Part shown: positions 25,944-34,908 of the stretch, piece after piece
Numbering within the stretch: position 1 is the stretch's first letter
Layout of the letters: every line of letters starts with the position of its first letter
Assembly: GCA_963770865.1 (NCBI GenBank)
Contig: CAVYRD010000013.1
Coordinates: 310,001-374,000 of the forward strand
Source of the DNA: Miltoncostaea sp963770865
GTDB lineage: Bacteria > Actinomycetota > Thermoleophilia > Miltoncostaeales > Miltoncostaeaceae
Reading direction: 5' to 3'
Length of the DNA stretch: 64,000 nucleotides
Translations under genes and position numbers: made by a program
The notes under the pieces: model-generated
Databases searched by the model: none
What the model saw: the letters and a program-made list of their open reading frames with translations, nothing else
Told to the model about the DNA's origin: nothing

Positions 25944-26898
25944 TCAGGCGACGGCCGCGGCAGACAGCTCCGGTTCGGGGGTGCGAACGAGCCAGCCACC
26001 GCCGCCGCCCGTCAGCCTGTGGAGCCCCAGGGCCGCGGCGCCCGCCAGCACATCGGCGATCAGGAGGGCCGCCTGCATGCCGACGCCGAACGCGAGGACG
26101 CTCCCCGCGGATGCCACCCCGGCGAGGGCGACGACCAGGAGCCCCTCCTGGGCGCCCGCGCCGTTGGGCGCGACGGGCACCAGGCCGGCCAGGATCTGCA
26201 CCATCACCACGAGCAGGACGAGATGGGCCGTCGGGTGCAGCCCGAACGCGGCGAGGAAGCAGGCGATGGAGGCGAGGCGGAACGTCCACGCCGCGAACTG
26301 ACCCGCGAGCGCCTGGGCCAGGTTGCGGCCGTGCCCGAGGATCGCGAGACCCTCGACGGACCCGGAGCAGGCTCGCGGCGATGCGCGCGCGCAGGCGGGG
26401 GATGGCCACGGCGGCGATCGCGCCGAGGATGGCCACGGCCGCCACGACCCAGCCGGCGGTGCCAGCGATCGGGGCCGGCAGGCCGAGGGCCGCGCCCCCC
26501 GTGGCGCCGGGGAGGATGCCGGTCGCGGCCGCGATGCCGAAGAGGGCGGCCATCGGGACCAGCCCGAGCAGCGACTCGGCCACCATCGTCCCGGCGAGCG
26601 TCTCGTAGCTGGCCGCGGGTATGAGCCGCTTGGCGAGCACGACGCGGGTCGCGACCCCCGCTTTGGCTGGGATGATCGCGCTCACCCCGGTTCCCGCCAT
26701 GTACGGCGTCACCGCATCGCGGAGCCGCACGCGCGCCCCCGGCAGGGCGGATTGCAGGACGCGCTGCCAGGCCCCGCTGAGGGCGCCCAGCTTCAGGAAT
26801 TGGAAGCCGATCGCGAGCGCCAGGGGGATCGGACTGACGGCCGCCAGGTGGCCGACAAGCGGACGGGCGGCCTCGAGCGGTGCGACGAGCTCAATCAT
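25944..26898 (-). pseudogene. LPG-synthase-type membrane protein (AglD2/UPF0104), frameshifted
   Basis: From ATG 26898 the frame gives MIELVAPLEAARPLVGHLAA, IPLALAIGFQFLKLGALSGA and AKAGVATRVVLAKRLIPAAS, typical of the lysylphosphatidylglycerol-synthase transmembrane/UPF0104 family. Near 26351-26358 the frame breaks after LLRVRR; the next frame resumes with GLAILGHGRNLAQALAGQFA and carries on through QILAGLVPVAPNGAGAQEGL to a stop at 25944. Corrected by one base this is a full-length protein of about 318 residues with eight or so helices. Either a recent mutation or a base error. Confidence 0.75.
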
Positions 26899-27241
26899 CC
26901 CGATGCCCTCGCACCATCGCACACGCTCCGCTCGGAGATCGACGGCCTCAATGAGGACGAGGTTAGGGCGCACAGGTAAGGATCAGGCTAAGCGAAGGTG
27001 CGCATCTCCAGCGCGCGTCCCGCCGCCGTGCCGCAACACAGCGCGTGCGTCGCTTGAGGACGACCTTCTCTGCCCCATCCAGCCCTCCGGCGAACTGAAC
27101 CCGTTACAAGGAGAGAGGGCGGCCCTGAAAGACGCGGGAGGCTCCTGGTTCGCGGGCACGTCGCGCCCTCGGACCTCGGCCTCTTACCGGTCGTCGTCCG
27201 CCGGCGGTGGGATGAGGTCCACGTGGAGGGTCGCGTTCGGC
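26899..27241. other. gap without a supported gene
   Basis: No reading frame on either strand shows a domain or a convincing ribosome site. The segment probably holds the promoter of the minus-strand membrane-protein pseudogene. Confidence 0.4.
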
Positions 27242-27269
27242 AGCGGGGCGGGGGAGATCCCGCCCCGCT
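27242..27269 (-). terminator. terminator of the cupredoxin gene
   Basis: A perfect 11-bp GC-rich inverted repeat (27242-27252 and 27259-27269) with a 6-nt loop, 13 bases past the cupredoxin stop codon. Confidence 0.6.
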
Positions 27270-27282
27270 CCGGCGGCCCTGT

Positions 27283-27765
27283 CTAGCTGACGGTCAGGAT
27301 CCCGCTCATGCCCGCGGCCTCGTGGCCGGGGACGCTGCAGTAGTAGTGGTACTTGCCTTTCGGCAGCGTCAGGGTGACGGTCGCATTCCCGTTGGTGATC
27401 GTCTTCGTCGCGCCGAGTTCGTGCTCCGTGCTCGCGACCTCGAAGGTCAGGTTGTGCTGCACCGAGGACTTGTTGGTGAAGTCGAAGGTGACCTTCCCGG
27501 GGGGCGCGGTGAGCGACTTCTGGACGTAGGCCAGCGCGCCGCTGGGGTCGGCCGCCACCGCGACGGTCGATGCCTTGGCCGGCGTGGTGCTCGTGGGAGC
27601 GGTGCTCGTCGGCGCCGTGCTCGCCGGTGTCGTGGCCGCAGGGGCCGTGACCGACGACGTCGTCGTCGAGTTGGCACTCGACGACGAGCTGGAGCCGCAG
27701 CCGGCGACGAGGGCGATGGGAGCGAAGGCCGCAAGTGCCATGACCGCGCGGAAGGGACGGACCAT
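27283..27765 (-). CDS. cupredoxin (blue-copper) lipoprotein
   Basis: An exported type-1 copper protein of 160 residues. The ATG at 27765 has AAGAGG 6 nt upstream. A lipoprotein signal ends in ALVAGCGSSS, so the Cys would be lipidated and the protein tethered outside the membrane by a 50-residue Ser/Thr/Ala/Pro linker. The C-terminal domain has the copper ligands in the expected order: His in SSVQHNLTFE, then Cys, His and Met in YYCSVPGHEAAGM. Plastocyanin/azurin relatives carry single electrons between membrane complexes. Placed between the two cytochrome c copies, it is a plausible partner of them. Confidence 0.88.
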   Translation of the reverse strand: MVRPFRAVMALAAFAPIALVAGCGSSSSSSANSTTTSSVTAPAATTPASTAPTSTAPTSTTPAKASTVAVAADPSGALAYVQKSLTAPPGKVTFDFTNKSSVQHNLTFEVASTEHELGATKTITNGNATVTLTLPKGKYHYYCSVPGHEAAGMSGILTVS

Positions 27766-28037
27766 TCGGGCCTCTTTCATCGAGCGGTGAGGAGCGGGCA
27801 AGGGAAGGGGTCGTGATCGGAGCGAGGATCGCGGACCCACCGCGCGGGATCGTTGCTTTCCCCCCCTGACGGCGTCCTGAATGAGCCCCTGATGGAGTCA
27901 GCGCGCGAGGTCCTCAGCGCGCATCCGCGCCACCTCGCCGCTCAGGCCGTCGCCGGGCGGCGACGTCAGCACCGTATCGTCTCCGCGTGGCCGGAGACAT
28001 CTCGCCCTCACCCGCACTCGGCCGGCAGGCGTCTCCC

Positions 28038-28496
28038 ATGGACGTGGACCGCCGCGCCCGCCTGCTTCCGTGGATCGCGGCGGAGCGGACGGCGCGAGGG
28101 CTCGCCTTGCTGGTGGTCGGGACCCTCCTTCTCGCCAACCGTCACGCGGACTGGGGCGGTGTCACGCGATGGATCTCGGTCCACCTGGGCCTCAACCCTG
28201 CGGGGCGGCTCGTGTCGCAGGCGATCGACCGCGCGCACCGTTTGACGGTACGTCAGGTCACCGTGCTTGGGGTCATCTCCCTGGGTTACGGCGCTCTCGA
28301 GCTCGTCGAGGGCGTCGGCCTGTGGCGGAGGCGCCGATGGGCCGAGTACCTGACCGTCGCGGCAACGGCCCTCCTCATCCCCCTCGAGGTCTACGAGCTC
28401 GCGCACCACGCCACTCTGCTGAAGGTCGGCGGCCTCGTGGTCAACCTCCTCATCGTCGCGTACCTCGTCCGCGTGCTTCGCCGACACGAGTCCTGA
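28038..28496 (+). CDS. DUF2127 family membrane protein
   Basis: A 152-residue integral membrane protein with four helices. Family-like segments are ARGLALLVVGTLLLANRHAD, the GYGALELVEGVGLWRRRRWA block and LTVAATALLIPLEVYELAHH. The function of DUF2127 proteins is unknown. The ATG at 28038 is preferred; a GTG at 27987 would add 17 residues. Confidence 0.75.
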   Translation: MDVDRRARLLPWIAAERTARGLALLVVGTLLLANRHADWGGVTRWISVHLGLNPAGRLVSQAIDRAHRLTVRQVTVLGVISLGYGALELVEGVGLWRRRRWAEYLTVAATALLIPLEVYELAHHATLLKVGGLVVNLLIVAYLVRVLRRHES

Positions 28497-28749
28497 CGTG
28501 GGCCGGCGCAAGGCCGTCCTGATCGCCGACCACCTGAGTACTCCTTCCTCCGCCACGAGGTCGGCTCCGGCTTCGCTGCCGGGGGGAGCGTGGTCGGCAT
28601 GGTGAGTTGACCTTCGCGGCCGACCTCGCAGACGATCCGCACAGCTGCTGGAGACGCCCGCATGCAGATCGAGCTCTGGCAATGCTCCGCGGCCCGGGGC
28701 CAGCCGAGGGCGGGATGGGCGCGTCGTTCGGGGCAGCGCGGGTAGCGAC

Positions 28750-29022
28750 GTGGTGATCGGAAACCAGGGCGACGACCAGCTGGGCGGCGGCACGGACGAG
28801 CTCATCGGCAACCAGGGCGATGATGCCGAGCTGGGCGACCAGGGCGACGACCACCTCAACGGCGGCGCCGACGACGACCAGCTCGACGGTGGCCAGGGCT
28901 CCGACCACATCGCTAGCGGAAGCGACTATCAGGTGAGCGACGATTCGTCAGACACCTCGAGCACCGACCCCGCCCAGGACGACTCGCAGGAGGTTGCGCA
29001 GGGTGCACAATCCGCCAAGTGA
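28750..29022 (+). CDS. RTX-like Asp/Gly-rich mini-protein
   Basis: A 90-residue acidic protein made largely of short GD-rich units: GNQGDDQLGGGTDELIGNQG, DDAELGDQGDDHLNGGADDD and QLDGGQGSDHI. They match the GGxGxDxL rhythm of hemolysin-type calcium-binding (RTX) repeats. The same rhythm continues about ten codons upstream of the GTG start, so the gene may be a 3' piece of a longer ancestor. It has no signal peptide. Its stop overlaps the GTG of the beta-propeller gene (GTGA), which supports that the short frame is translated. Confidence 0.55.
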   Translation: MVIGNQGDDQLGGGTDELIGNQGDDAELGDQGDDHLNGGADDDQLDGGQGSDHIASGSDYQVSDDSSDTSSTDPAQDDSQEVAQGAQSAK

Positions 29023-31181
29023 ACGAGCCCCTCGATCGCAGGGCCCGCCGCGCGGCCGCGCAGCGTCGACGGCGCCGACGCCGCTTCGCCGCGGTCGCGA
29101 TCGCGGCGGCCCTCGTGGTGGCGGGCATCGGAACCTGGGTGCTGTCCTCCGGAGGATCATCGGGAGGGGCTGGGACCGCCACGAGCGCCGGCTCCCGGGG
29201 TGCCCCGCCCGCGACGACCGCAGCCGTCTCAGGGCGGCCGTCCGCATCCGTATTCCCAGAGCGGCTGCGTGCTCGGAGCCTCGGAACCCTCAACTCACCG
29301 GTGCAGAACGCGGCCGGAGCCGCCGTGGGCCCTGGGAGAGCCGTGCTGGCGGCCGGCCTCACCGCTGCCGACACCTCTCGCGCCGACATCATCGCCGTGA
29401 CCGGCGCGCGCGAGCGCGTTCTGGGGCAGCTCCCGGCGGCATTGCACGACTCCGCCGCGGTCGCCATCGGCAAAGCTCTCTATCTGTTCGGAGGGGGCGA
29501 TGGGGTCAGGCAGCTCGATCAGATCCTGAGGATCGATCCTGCGACCGCGGTGAGCACCCGCGTCGGCAGCCTGCCCGCGCCGAGCTCCGATCAGGCGGCG
29601 GCGGCGATCGGCAACACCGCCTATGTCGTCGGCGGATACGACGGCTCCTCCTGGCTCGACACCATCGTCGCGTGGACTCCAGGTGGCCCCGCGCGGATCG
29701 TGGGGCATCTGCCCACCGCGCTCCGCTATGCGGCGGTCACCGCGGCGGGCGGCCGGGTCGTCATCGCGGGAGGCACTACTCCCGACGGTGCGGCGACGAC
29801 GCTGGTGCAGGAGTTCGATCCCTCCACGGGCCGCGTGGCCGCCGTCGGCCACCTCCCCGCGCCCACCACCCACGCGGCGGCCGCCACCTTGGGCGACACG
29901 GCGTACGTGATCGGCGGCCGGGGGAGCGCGCTGGACACCCCGGCGGGGCGGATCCTGGCCGTGGACCCCGTCAAGCGCCGCGTCGCCGCCGCCGGCTCCC
30001 TGCCCGCGCCGCTTTCCGATCTCGCCGCCATAGGCTTCGCGCATCGCATCCTTCTCGTCGGGGGACGCGCGTCGGGGGGAACCGTGGCCACCATCACGAG
30101 CCTCGTCCCCGCCTTCTCCGGAGGCGCCGCCGCGCCGCAATCGTCGGCCGCCGGATCCGCCGCCACGCCCTTCGCCGCCACGCCACCCGGCAACGTCTAC
30201 GCGTACGACGCGCCCGGCGACATGAGCCCGGCGACGAGGGGGGCGCTCCCGCGGATCTACGTGCCCAACAGCGAGAGCAACACCCTGGACGAGATCGACC
30301 CGTCCACTGGGCGCGTCGTCGCCCACTACGCCGTTGGCGGCCTGCCGCAGCACGTGGTGCCGTCGTGGGACCTCAAGACCCTCTACGTCACCAATGACAC
30401 CGGCAACAGCCTGACGCCGATCGACCCGCACACCGGCAGGCCGGGCGCGCCGATCGCGGTGGACGATCCCTACAACCTCTACTTCACCCCGGACGGGCGC
30501 TTCGCGATCGTGGTCGCCGAGCGCAACGCGCGCCTCGACTTCCGCGATGCGCACACGATGAAGCTGGACCATCAGCTGCCGGTGCCCTGCAAGGGCGTCG
30601 ATCACATGGACTTCTCCGCCGACGGCACGTATCTCCTTGCCAGCTGCGAGTTCTCGGGGCAGGTCGTCAAGGTCAACCTCGTGCACCAGCGCGTGGTGGG
30701 GACCCTGACGCTCGGCGGAAGCTCCGACATGCCCCAGGACGTGAAGCTGAGCCCCGACGGCCGCGTCTTCTACGTCGCCGATATGATGGCGAACGGTGTC
30801 TGGGAGGTGGACGGAGCCCGTCTGCGCCGGATCGGCTTCCTGCCCACCGGCGCCGGCGCCCACGGCCTCTACCCGAGCCGGGACGCGACGAAGCTCTACG
30901 TCTCTAACCGGGGTGAAGGGACAATCTCCGTGGTCTCGTTCGCCACCCGGCGGGTGGAGGCCACCTGGCGGATCCCCGGCGGGAGCCCCGATATGGGCGG
31001 CGTCTCTGCCGACGGCAGGACCCTCTGGCTGACCGGGCGCTACAACAGCGAGCTCTACGCCATCGATACCCGCACGGGGCGTCTGCGCGCGCGCATCCCG
31101 GTGGGCAGCGGACCGCACGGCGCGTGCGTCTGGCCGCAGCCAGGCCGCTACTCCCTCGGGCACACCGGGATCCTGCGCTAG
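29019..31181 (+). CDS. membrane-anchored Kelch plus YVTN double beta-propeller
   Basis: A 720-residue outer-surface protein from GTG 29019. The N-terminus is an Arg-rich stop-transfer signal (AAQRRRRRRRFAAVAIAAAL and onward) with one helix. Residues about 90-360 form Kelch-type blades (VGSLPAPSSDQAAAAIGNTA, YVVGGYDGSSWLDTI). After a linker, residues 410-715 form a YVTN/NHL propeller (IYVPNSESNTLDEIDPSTGR, YVTNDTGNSLTPIDPHTGR). No haem or copper motif is visible. Such propellers bind partners or substrates outside the cell; coupling to the RTX mini-protein and the redox context are the only clues to its task. Confidence 0.8.
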   Translation: MNEPLDRRARRAAAQRRRRRRRFAAVAIAAALVVAGIGTWVLSSGGSSGGAGTATSAGSRGAPPATTAAVSGRPSASVFPERLRARSLGTLNSPVQNAAGAAVGPGRAVLAAGLTAADTSRADIIAVTGARERVLGQLPAALHDSAAVAIGKALYLFGGGDGVRQLDQILRIDPATAVSTRVGSLPAPSSDQAAAAIGNTAYVVGGYDGSSWLDTIVAWTPGGPARIVGHLPTALRYAAVTAAGGRVVIAGGTTPDGAATTLVQEFDPSTGRVAAVGHLPAPTTHAAAATLGDTAYVIGGRGSALDTPAGRILAVDPVKRRVAAAGSLPAPLSDLAAIGFAHRILLVGGRASGGTVATITSLVPAFSGGAAAPQSSAAGSAATPFAATPPGNVYAYDAPGDMSPATRGALPRIYVPNSESNTLDEIDPSTGRVVAHYAVGGLPQHVVPSWDLKTLYVTNDTGNSLTPIDPHTGRPGAPIAVDDPYNLYFTPDGRFAIVVAERNARLDFRDAHTMKLDHQLPVPCKGVDHMDFSADGTYLLASCEFSGQVVKVNLVHQRVVGTLTLGGSSDMPQDVKLSPDGRVFYVADMMANGVWEVDGARLRRIGFLPTGAGAHGLYPSRDATKLYVSNRGEGTISVVSFATRRVEATWRIPGGSPDMGGVSADGRTLWLTGRYNSELYAIDTRTGRLRARIPVGSGPHGACVWPQPGRYSLGHTGILR

Positions 31182-31296
31182 CCAGAGCGGCTCAGGGCTC
31201 AGATGCCCAGAGGAGCCTCCGCACCCAGCACAAGGTCGTCAGACGCCTCGCCGATCCAGTTGTGCACCTCCCCGACAGACCGGACGGTCACGCGTC

Positions 31297-31731
31297 TCAG
31301 TCTGAGGCGTCAGCCTTCGTCTGGTGGATCGTCCCGTCGGGGTGGTGGGCAGGTGAGTAGGTCGTGATGATCCTCATCGCGGCCTCCCCGACCGTCCTGA
31401 AGTTGCGCCGCGTGCCGGCGGTGACCAGCACGAGATCGCCGACGGAGAAGTCGGCGATCTCGTCCTCCAGGATCACCTGGCCCGAACCCTCCACGAGGTA
31501 GAGGACCTGGTCATTGTCGGCGTGCACCTCTTCACCGATTTCGCCGCCGGGCGGGATACTCATGATCACGATCTGTGTGTGCCGGCCGGTCGCCAGGACG
31601 TGGCGGAAGTAGCCATTCTCCTTCGCCTGCCGGGTCAGGTTCTTGAGGTGGGCTGGAGCGGGTGGGGTGCCACTCCCTCCGATGATCTCGCTGGTGAAGC
31701 CCACGACAAACCTCCTCGCGTCGAGCATCAA
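31297..31731 (-). CDS. cupin-domain protein
   Basis: A 144-residue single-cupin protein. Motif 1 is PPGGEIGEEVHADNDQVLYL with the metal-binding His/Glu (G-x5-H-x-(3)-E/Q type, here EEVHADNDQ), motif 2 is FSVGDLVLVTAGTRRNF. The usual His of motif 2 is replaced by Arg/Asn, so metal binding may be partial. Family members serve as small isomerases, sensors or stress proteins. It is monocistronic between the propeller gene (convergent) and a plus-strand-empty segment. Confidence 0.75.
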   Translation of the reverse strand: MMLDARRFVVGFTSEIIGGSGTPPAPAHLKNLTRQAKENGYFRHVLATGRHTQIVIMSIPPGGEIGEEVHADNDQVLYLVEGSGQVILEDEIADFSVGDLVLVTAGTRRNFRTVGEAAMRIITTYSPAHHPDGTIHQTKADASD

Positions 31732-32196
31732 ACGAACGGCTGTGTGCGCGCATCGCCTCTACGAGGCATGACCGCCCTCCCGCCGGTGGGCGCGCTGGAG
31801 CGCGCCACTCTTAATCCGTCCGCGGAAAGGCCACCATCGAAGGAATCACAGCACGTCGCGTCAGCATGTCCTCCGAAAGGGGCTGCGGGCTCTCTCACGG
31901 ATCAACCGGCCCCAACGCAATTGCCGCGGGCGAGGGCGACCCCGGCGGGCTTCCCATTGCCCCCGAACCTGGCGCTGGCAGCGGCTCGAGGGCGGAGGTC
32001 TCCTGCGTATGCAGGGCATGGCGGAAGCTGCCGAACGGCACGCAGACTGGAAGGCGTCCGCGGGGGGCCGGCTCGCCGGAGACCGTTGCGGACGCCGGGC
32101 CGTCGCGACGGCCCGGCGCCACCCCCACCCAACAACTCGGGGAGTTCGTGTGCGCGACGTGAGAATCGCTCCGCTTCGGCGTCCTACCTACCGAGA
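31732..32196. other. gap with a perfect 26-bp palindrome
   Basis: No supported gene. The interval contains a perfect 26-bp palindrome at 32093-32118 (no loop bases) about 80 bp past the stop codon of the lipoprotein gene, which may end the redox operon at 34729-32197 or be a protein-binding site. Confidence 0.45.
32093..32118. terminator. 26-bp perfect palindrome downstream of the ApbE operon
   Basis: Arms 32093-32105 and 32106-32118 are exact reverse complements, almost all G and C. As RNA it would form a strong stem with a minimal loop; no T-run follows on the minus strand. Confidence 0.45.
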
Positions 32197-32682
32197 CTAA
32201 GGAGACGACGGGCACTTTCCCCGCTTGTAGGCGGCGTAGTCGGCCGACGGGAGGACCCAGCGCCACGCCCCCTTGAGCCTGACAGCGTGCGTGGTGGCGG
32301 TCGTCACTCCGTCATCGGACGTGACCTGGACGGAAACCGCCGTCGAGGGCGTCGCCTTGCCCGCGATCACGATCGTGTCAGCGTACGTGTCGAGGATCTT
32401 GAACTTCTGCAGAGCGAAGCCCTCGTTGGTCTGGCACGCCATGTATCGCGCCCGGCTGACGACGGCCTGATCGACGGGATGGAGCGTGTCCCACAACGGG
32501 CCGGCCTGGCCGCGGGAGAACTGCGTCGTGATCTGGCTGATGAAATCGCCGGCCGACTGACTTCCGCCGCCGCCGCCTCCTCCGCCCCCGCAGCCGCTCA
32601 GGACGACGACGCCCAACGCGGCGGCGGCAAGCACTGCTCCGAGCTTGCCCACAAATGCATGGGCGGTGGCGTTCATTGCCAT
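32197..32682 (-). CDS. lipoprotein of unknown function
   Basis: A 161-residue exported lipoprotein: signal LGAVLAAAALGVVVLSGCGG with lipobox LSGC, a poly-Gly linker, then a compact alpha/beta domain containing FSRGQAGPLWDTLHPVDQAV, SRARYMACQTNEGF and RLKGAWRWVLPSADYAAY. The shape resembles NTF2-like lipoproteins that end in a W-W strand, but I cannot name the family. Its start overlaps the ApbE stop by 10 bases; last gene of the five-gene operon. Confidence 0.7.
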   Translation of the reverse strand: MAMNATAHAFVGKLGAVLAAAALGVVVLSGCGGGGGGGGGSQSAGDFISQITTQFSRGQAGPLWDTLHPVDQAVVSRARYMACQTNEGFALQKFKILDTYADTIVIAGKATPSTAVSVQVTSDDGVTTATTHAVRLKGAWRWVLPSADYAAYKRGKCPSSP

Positions 32683-33662
32683 GCGAACCGTCCTGCCTCT
32701 GTTGTGACGACGAGCCGTGGCCGAGGGCGTTCCCGAGCAAGGGGAAGGCGCCCGATCACCACGGGCGGACCGAGATGCGGGATGACCAGGGCTCCGAGAT
32801 CGGGAAACGAGGCGACATGGGCCCTCGCCTCGTCAAGCTCCGCAATCGCGAGCACGGTGGCGTGGACCTCGGCCTCGTTGGCGCTCGGCGCAGTGACGGT
32901 TACCGCGAGCGGGCCGGCGGCCGCGGGCGTCCCGGAGGCGGGGTCGATGAGATGGTGGAGACGGCGACCGGGGCCGAAACGCCTCGCATCGCGGCCCGAC
33001 GTGGCGACGCCCCCGCCGGTCAGCTCGAGGGTTCCCGCCGGATGATCGGGCGTTCGTGGGTCTGCGACGTCCACGCGCCACGGACCACCCTCGGGCGGGC
33101 TGCCCCAGACCGCGATGTCGCCACCCAGATCGATGAGCGCTCCCGTCATTTCGGGCCACGCCGCGCGCATCGCCTGCTGCGCACGCGTCGCGGCGAAGCC
33201 CTTGCCGATGCCCCCGAGGTCCACCGCGGCGCCGCGGTCGACGCGTGCCCTGCCCGAGAGGGGATCGAGCTCGACGCGTGCGCCGGGGTGCCAGTCCTCA
33301 AGGGGGGTGGCGGCCTTCCCCGTCAGGAGTTCGAAGGAGCGGTCGTACCCCGCGGCGGCGAGTGCCGGCAGGATGGTCGGGTCAAACCTGCCGAGGGTGT
33401 TTGTTCGCGCTCGGAGCGCCTCGGACAGCGCGTCGATGAGCCGCGCGTCGACGGCGACCCACGCTCCCCCGGCGGCGTTGAGGCGCGACAGATCGCTGCG
33501 CGCGTCGAACCGCGAGAGCGCGCGTTCACACAGCGCGATCTCGCGCCGGGCGGCGTCGAGGGCGCGGCGTGCTGCGGTCACCTCGCACGACCCCACCGCG
33601 ACGGCGACGGCACAGATCGTGCCCATCGCGCGAAACTCCTCGCGCTGCAGGGTGGGCGTCAT
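32673..33662 (-). CDS. apbE: FAD:protein FMN transferase
   Basis: ApbE attaches FMN covalently to a Thr/Ser of exported flavoproteins. The 329-residue product starts at ATG 33662 (ATGA overlap with the cytochrome b gene). Family blocks: FRAMGTICAVAVA, CERALSRFDARSDLSRLN, GRFDPTILPALAAAGYDRSF, VDLGGIGKGFAATRA (FAD site), ALIDLGGDIAVWG and GVATSGRDARR with HHLIDPASGTPAA (metal site). No signal or lipobox is visible, so it would act in the cytosol or need another route. No FMN-binding domain with the SGAT acceptor motif was found in the window, so its substrate is unknown. Confidence 0.92.
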   Translation of the reverse strand: MTPTLQREEFRAMGTICAVAVAVGSCEVTAARRALDAARREIALCERALSRFDARSDLSRLNAAGGAWVAVDARLIDALSEALRARTNTLGRFDPTILPALAAAGYDRSFELLTGKAATPLEDWHPGARVELDPLSGRARVDRGAAVDLGGIGKGFAATRAQQAMRAAWPEMTGALIDLGGDIAVWGSPPEGGPWRVDVADPRTPDHPAGTLELTGGGVATSGRDARRFGPGRRLHHLIDPASGTPAAAGPLAVTVTAPSANEAEVHATVLAIAELDEARAHVASFPDLGALVIPHLGPPVVIGRLPLARERPRPRLVVTTEAGRFAWQ

Positions 33663-34294
33663 GCCCGAGCCCCGACGCGGCGCTCCCCCGGCGGCGTGGG
33701 CGGGCTCGTCGCGGGCACGGGCGCGGGCGGCGGGGCCGAGGCTCGCTTGCCCCCGAGGCGCGGCATCAGGATGCGCGCGTAGGTCAGCCACACGACCGGA
33801 GCCGCGATCGATCCGGCGATGATCAGCCCGCGTGTCCCGGTGAGGTCGCTCCCCACGTTGATCGCGTGGTAGAGCGCGATCGCGAAGGCCGCGAAGGTGG
33901 CGTAGTGGATCAGGCGCCAGCGCCGCTGGCCGATGCGCCGGCGCACTTGGAACGAGAGCGCGAGGGCGAGCATGAGCCACGCCGTGACGATGCCGGCGGC
34001 CACGGGAATCGGCCGCCAGGGCGCGGCGCCGGGCACGAGCACCCCGGTCAGGCCGAAGCCGATCGTCGGGTCGAGCGCCAGCGCGACCATGTGCAGGACC
34101 AGCATCGCCAGCGCGGTCCACGCGATCGTCTGATGCCAGCCGAACAGCAGCTTGCCGCGCCGGTTGCCGAGCAGCTTGCTGCTGAGTGCGAGCCCGAGCG
34201 TGACCGACACCGTGAGGAGGGCGAGGGCGACCAGGCCGGAGGCACGCGCGACGAGCCACGCCACGGGGACGCCGGCCGCCAGGGTGAAGGTCAT
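33659..34294 (-). CDS. ferric-reductase-like transmembrane cytochrome b, short form
   Basis: A 211-residue membrane protein with six helices and the four haem-ligand histidines in GWHQTIAW, LHMVALAL, LIHYATFA and LYHAINVG. It is the same family as the protein at 24123-25103 but ends shortly after the last helix in a Pro-rich cytosolic tail. It overlaps ApbE and the upstream small gene by ATGA on both sides. Cytochrome b plus ApbE is the core of known flavin-based extracytoplasmic electron-transfer clusters, although the flavoprotein itself is not visible here. Confidence 0.82.
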   Translation of the reverse strand: MTFTLAAGVPVAWLVARASGLVALALLTVSVTLGLALSSKLLGNRRGKLLFGWHQTIAWTALAMLVLHMVALALDPTIGFGLTGVLVPGAAPWRPIPVAAGIVTAWLMLALALSFQVRRRIGQRRWRLIHYATFAAFAIALYHAINVGSDLTGTRGLIIAGSIAAPVVWLTYARILMPRLGGKRASAPPPAPVPATSPPTPPGERRVGARA

Positions 34295-34509
34295 CCCGCG
34301 CCGACGGGCGAGGTGCGGGTCGTGGCGTGCGAGGTCGAAGCGCCCCCCTTCACGACGACCAGACTGCTCGTGCCGTTCTTGCCCTTGACGACCACGGCTG
34401 TCGGGATGGGCTGCGGCGATGCCGCCGGCTGCGGACGTGTCCAGGCCAGAATGGCAAGCACGGCGAAGAGCGCCCAGGTTGCGAGCACGGTTGCCCAGAG
34501 GGCGCGCAT
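34291..34509 (-). CDS. small single-pass membrane protein, 72 aa
   Basis: One N-terminal helix (MRALWATVLATWALFAVLAI) and an outer tail with PTAVVVKGKNGTSSLVVVKG followed by GASTSHATTRTS. The VVVKG repeat and Ser/Thr-rich end are compact and conspicuous, but I know no family. ATGA overlap with the cytochrome b gene shows tight coupling, so it is probably a subunit or a tether for the redox complex. Confidence 0.6.
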   Translation of the reverse strand: MRALWATVLATWALFAVLAILAWTRPQPAASPQPIPTAVVVKGKNGTSSLVVVKGGASTSHATTRTSPVGAG

Positions 34510-34510
34510 C

Positions 34511-34729
34511 TCAGTCTCCCGGCTCGACGCGCCGCGGTGGAGCCGGGGCGGCGGGCGTGATGACCTGGCCGACCTGCGGGGCCGTGGGCGCGGCGGGGGC
34601 GCTGCGCGTCAGGCCAGCAATGGCCGCTGCGCCGGTCAGCGCGGTGGCAGCCAGCACCGCTGCGAGCGCGAACAACTCACGGCGGCTGGGCGTTGCTCTA
34701 CCCGGTCGATTTCCCGTGGTCGCGGCCAC
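34511..34729 (-). CDS. small exported protein with Tat-like signal, 72 aa
   Basis: The N-terminus PSRRELFALAAVLAATALTG has twin arginines followed by a hydrophobic stretch, a Tat-type signal or anchor. The remaining 30 residues are Pro/Ala-rich (APTAPQVGQVITPAAPAPPR). It is the first gene of the minus-strand operon through the lipoprotein at 32197 and is separated by one base from the next gene. A Tat signal on such a short protein is unusual and may serve only as a membrane anchor. GTG start. Confidence 0.55.
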   Translation of the reverse strand: MAATTGNRPGRATPSRRELFALAAVLAATALTGAAAIAGLTRSAPAAPTAPQVGQVITPAAPAPPRRVEPGD

Positions 34730-34908
34730 CGTGACCTTTCGCTCGGATGCCCCGCATCCTGGCCTACACCACCTTCAGTCAGCCGATGATCGCCGATGCT
34801 GGGTGGCCCGATATCGGCGGCGGCCCGCATCTCGCGTGCGGGTTCTCCGAGTTCGTATCGGCGTTCGCGCGGACGCGGCAGACCACCGGAGGCGCTCTTG
34901 TCAAGGTC

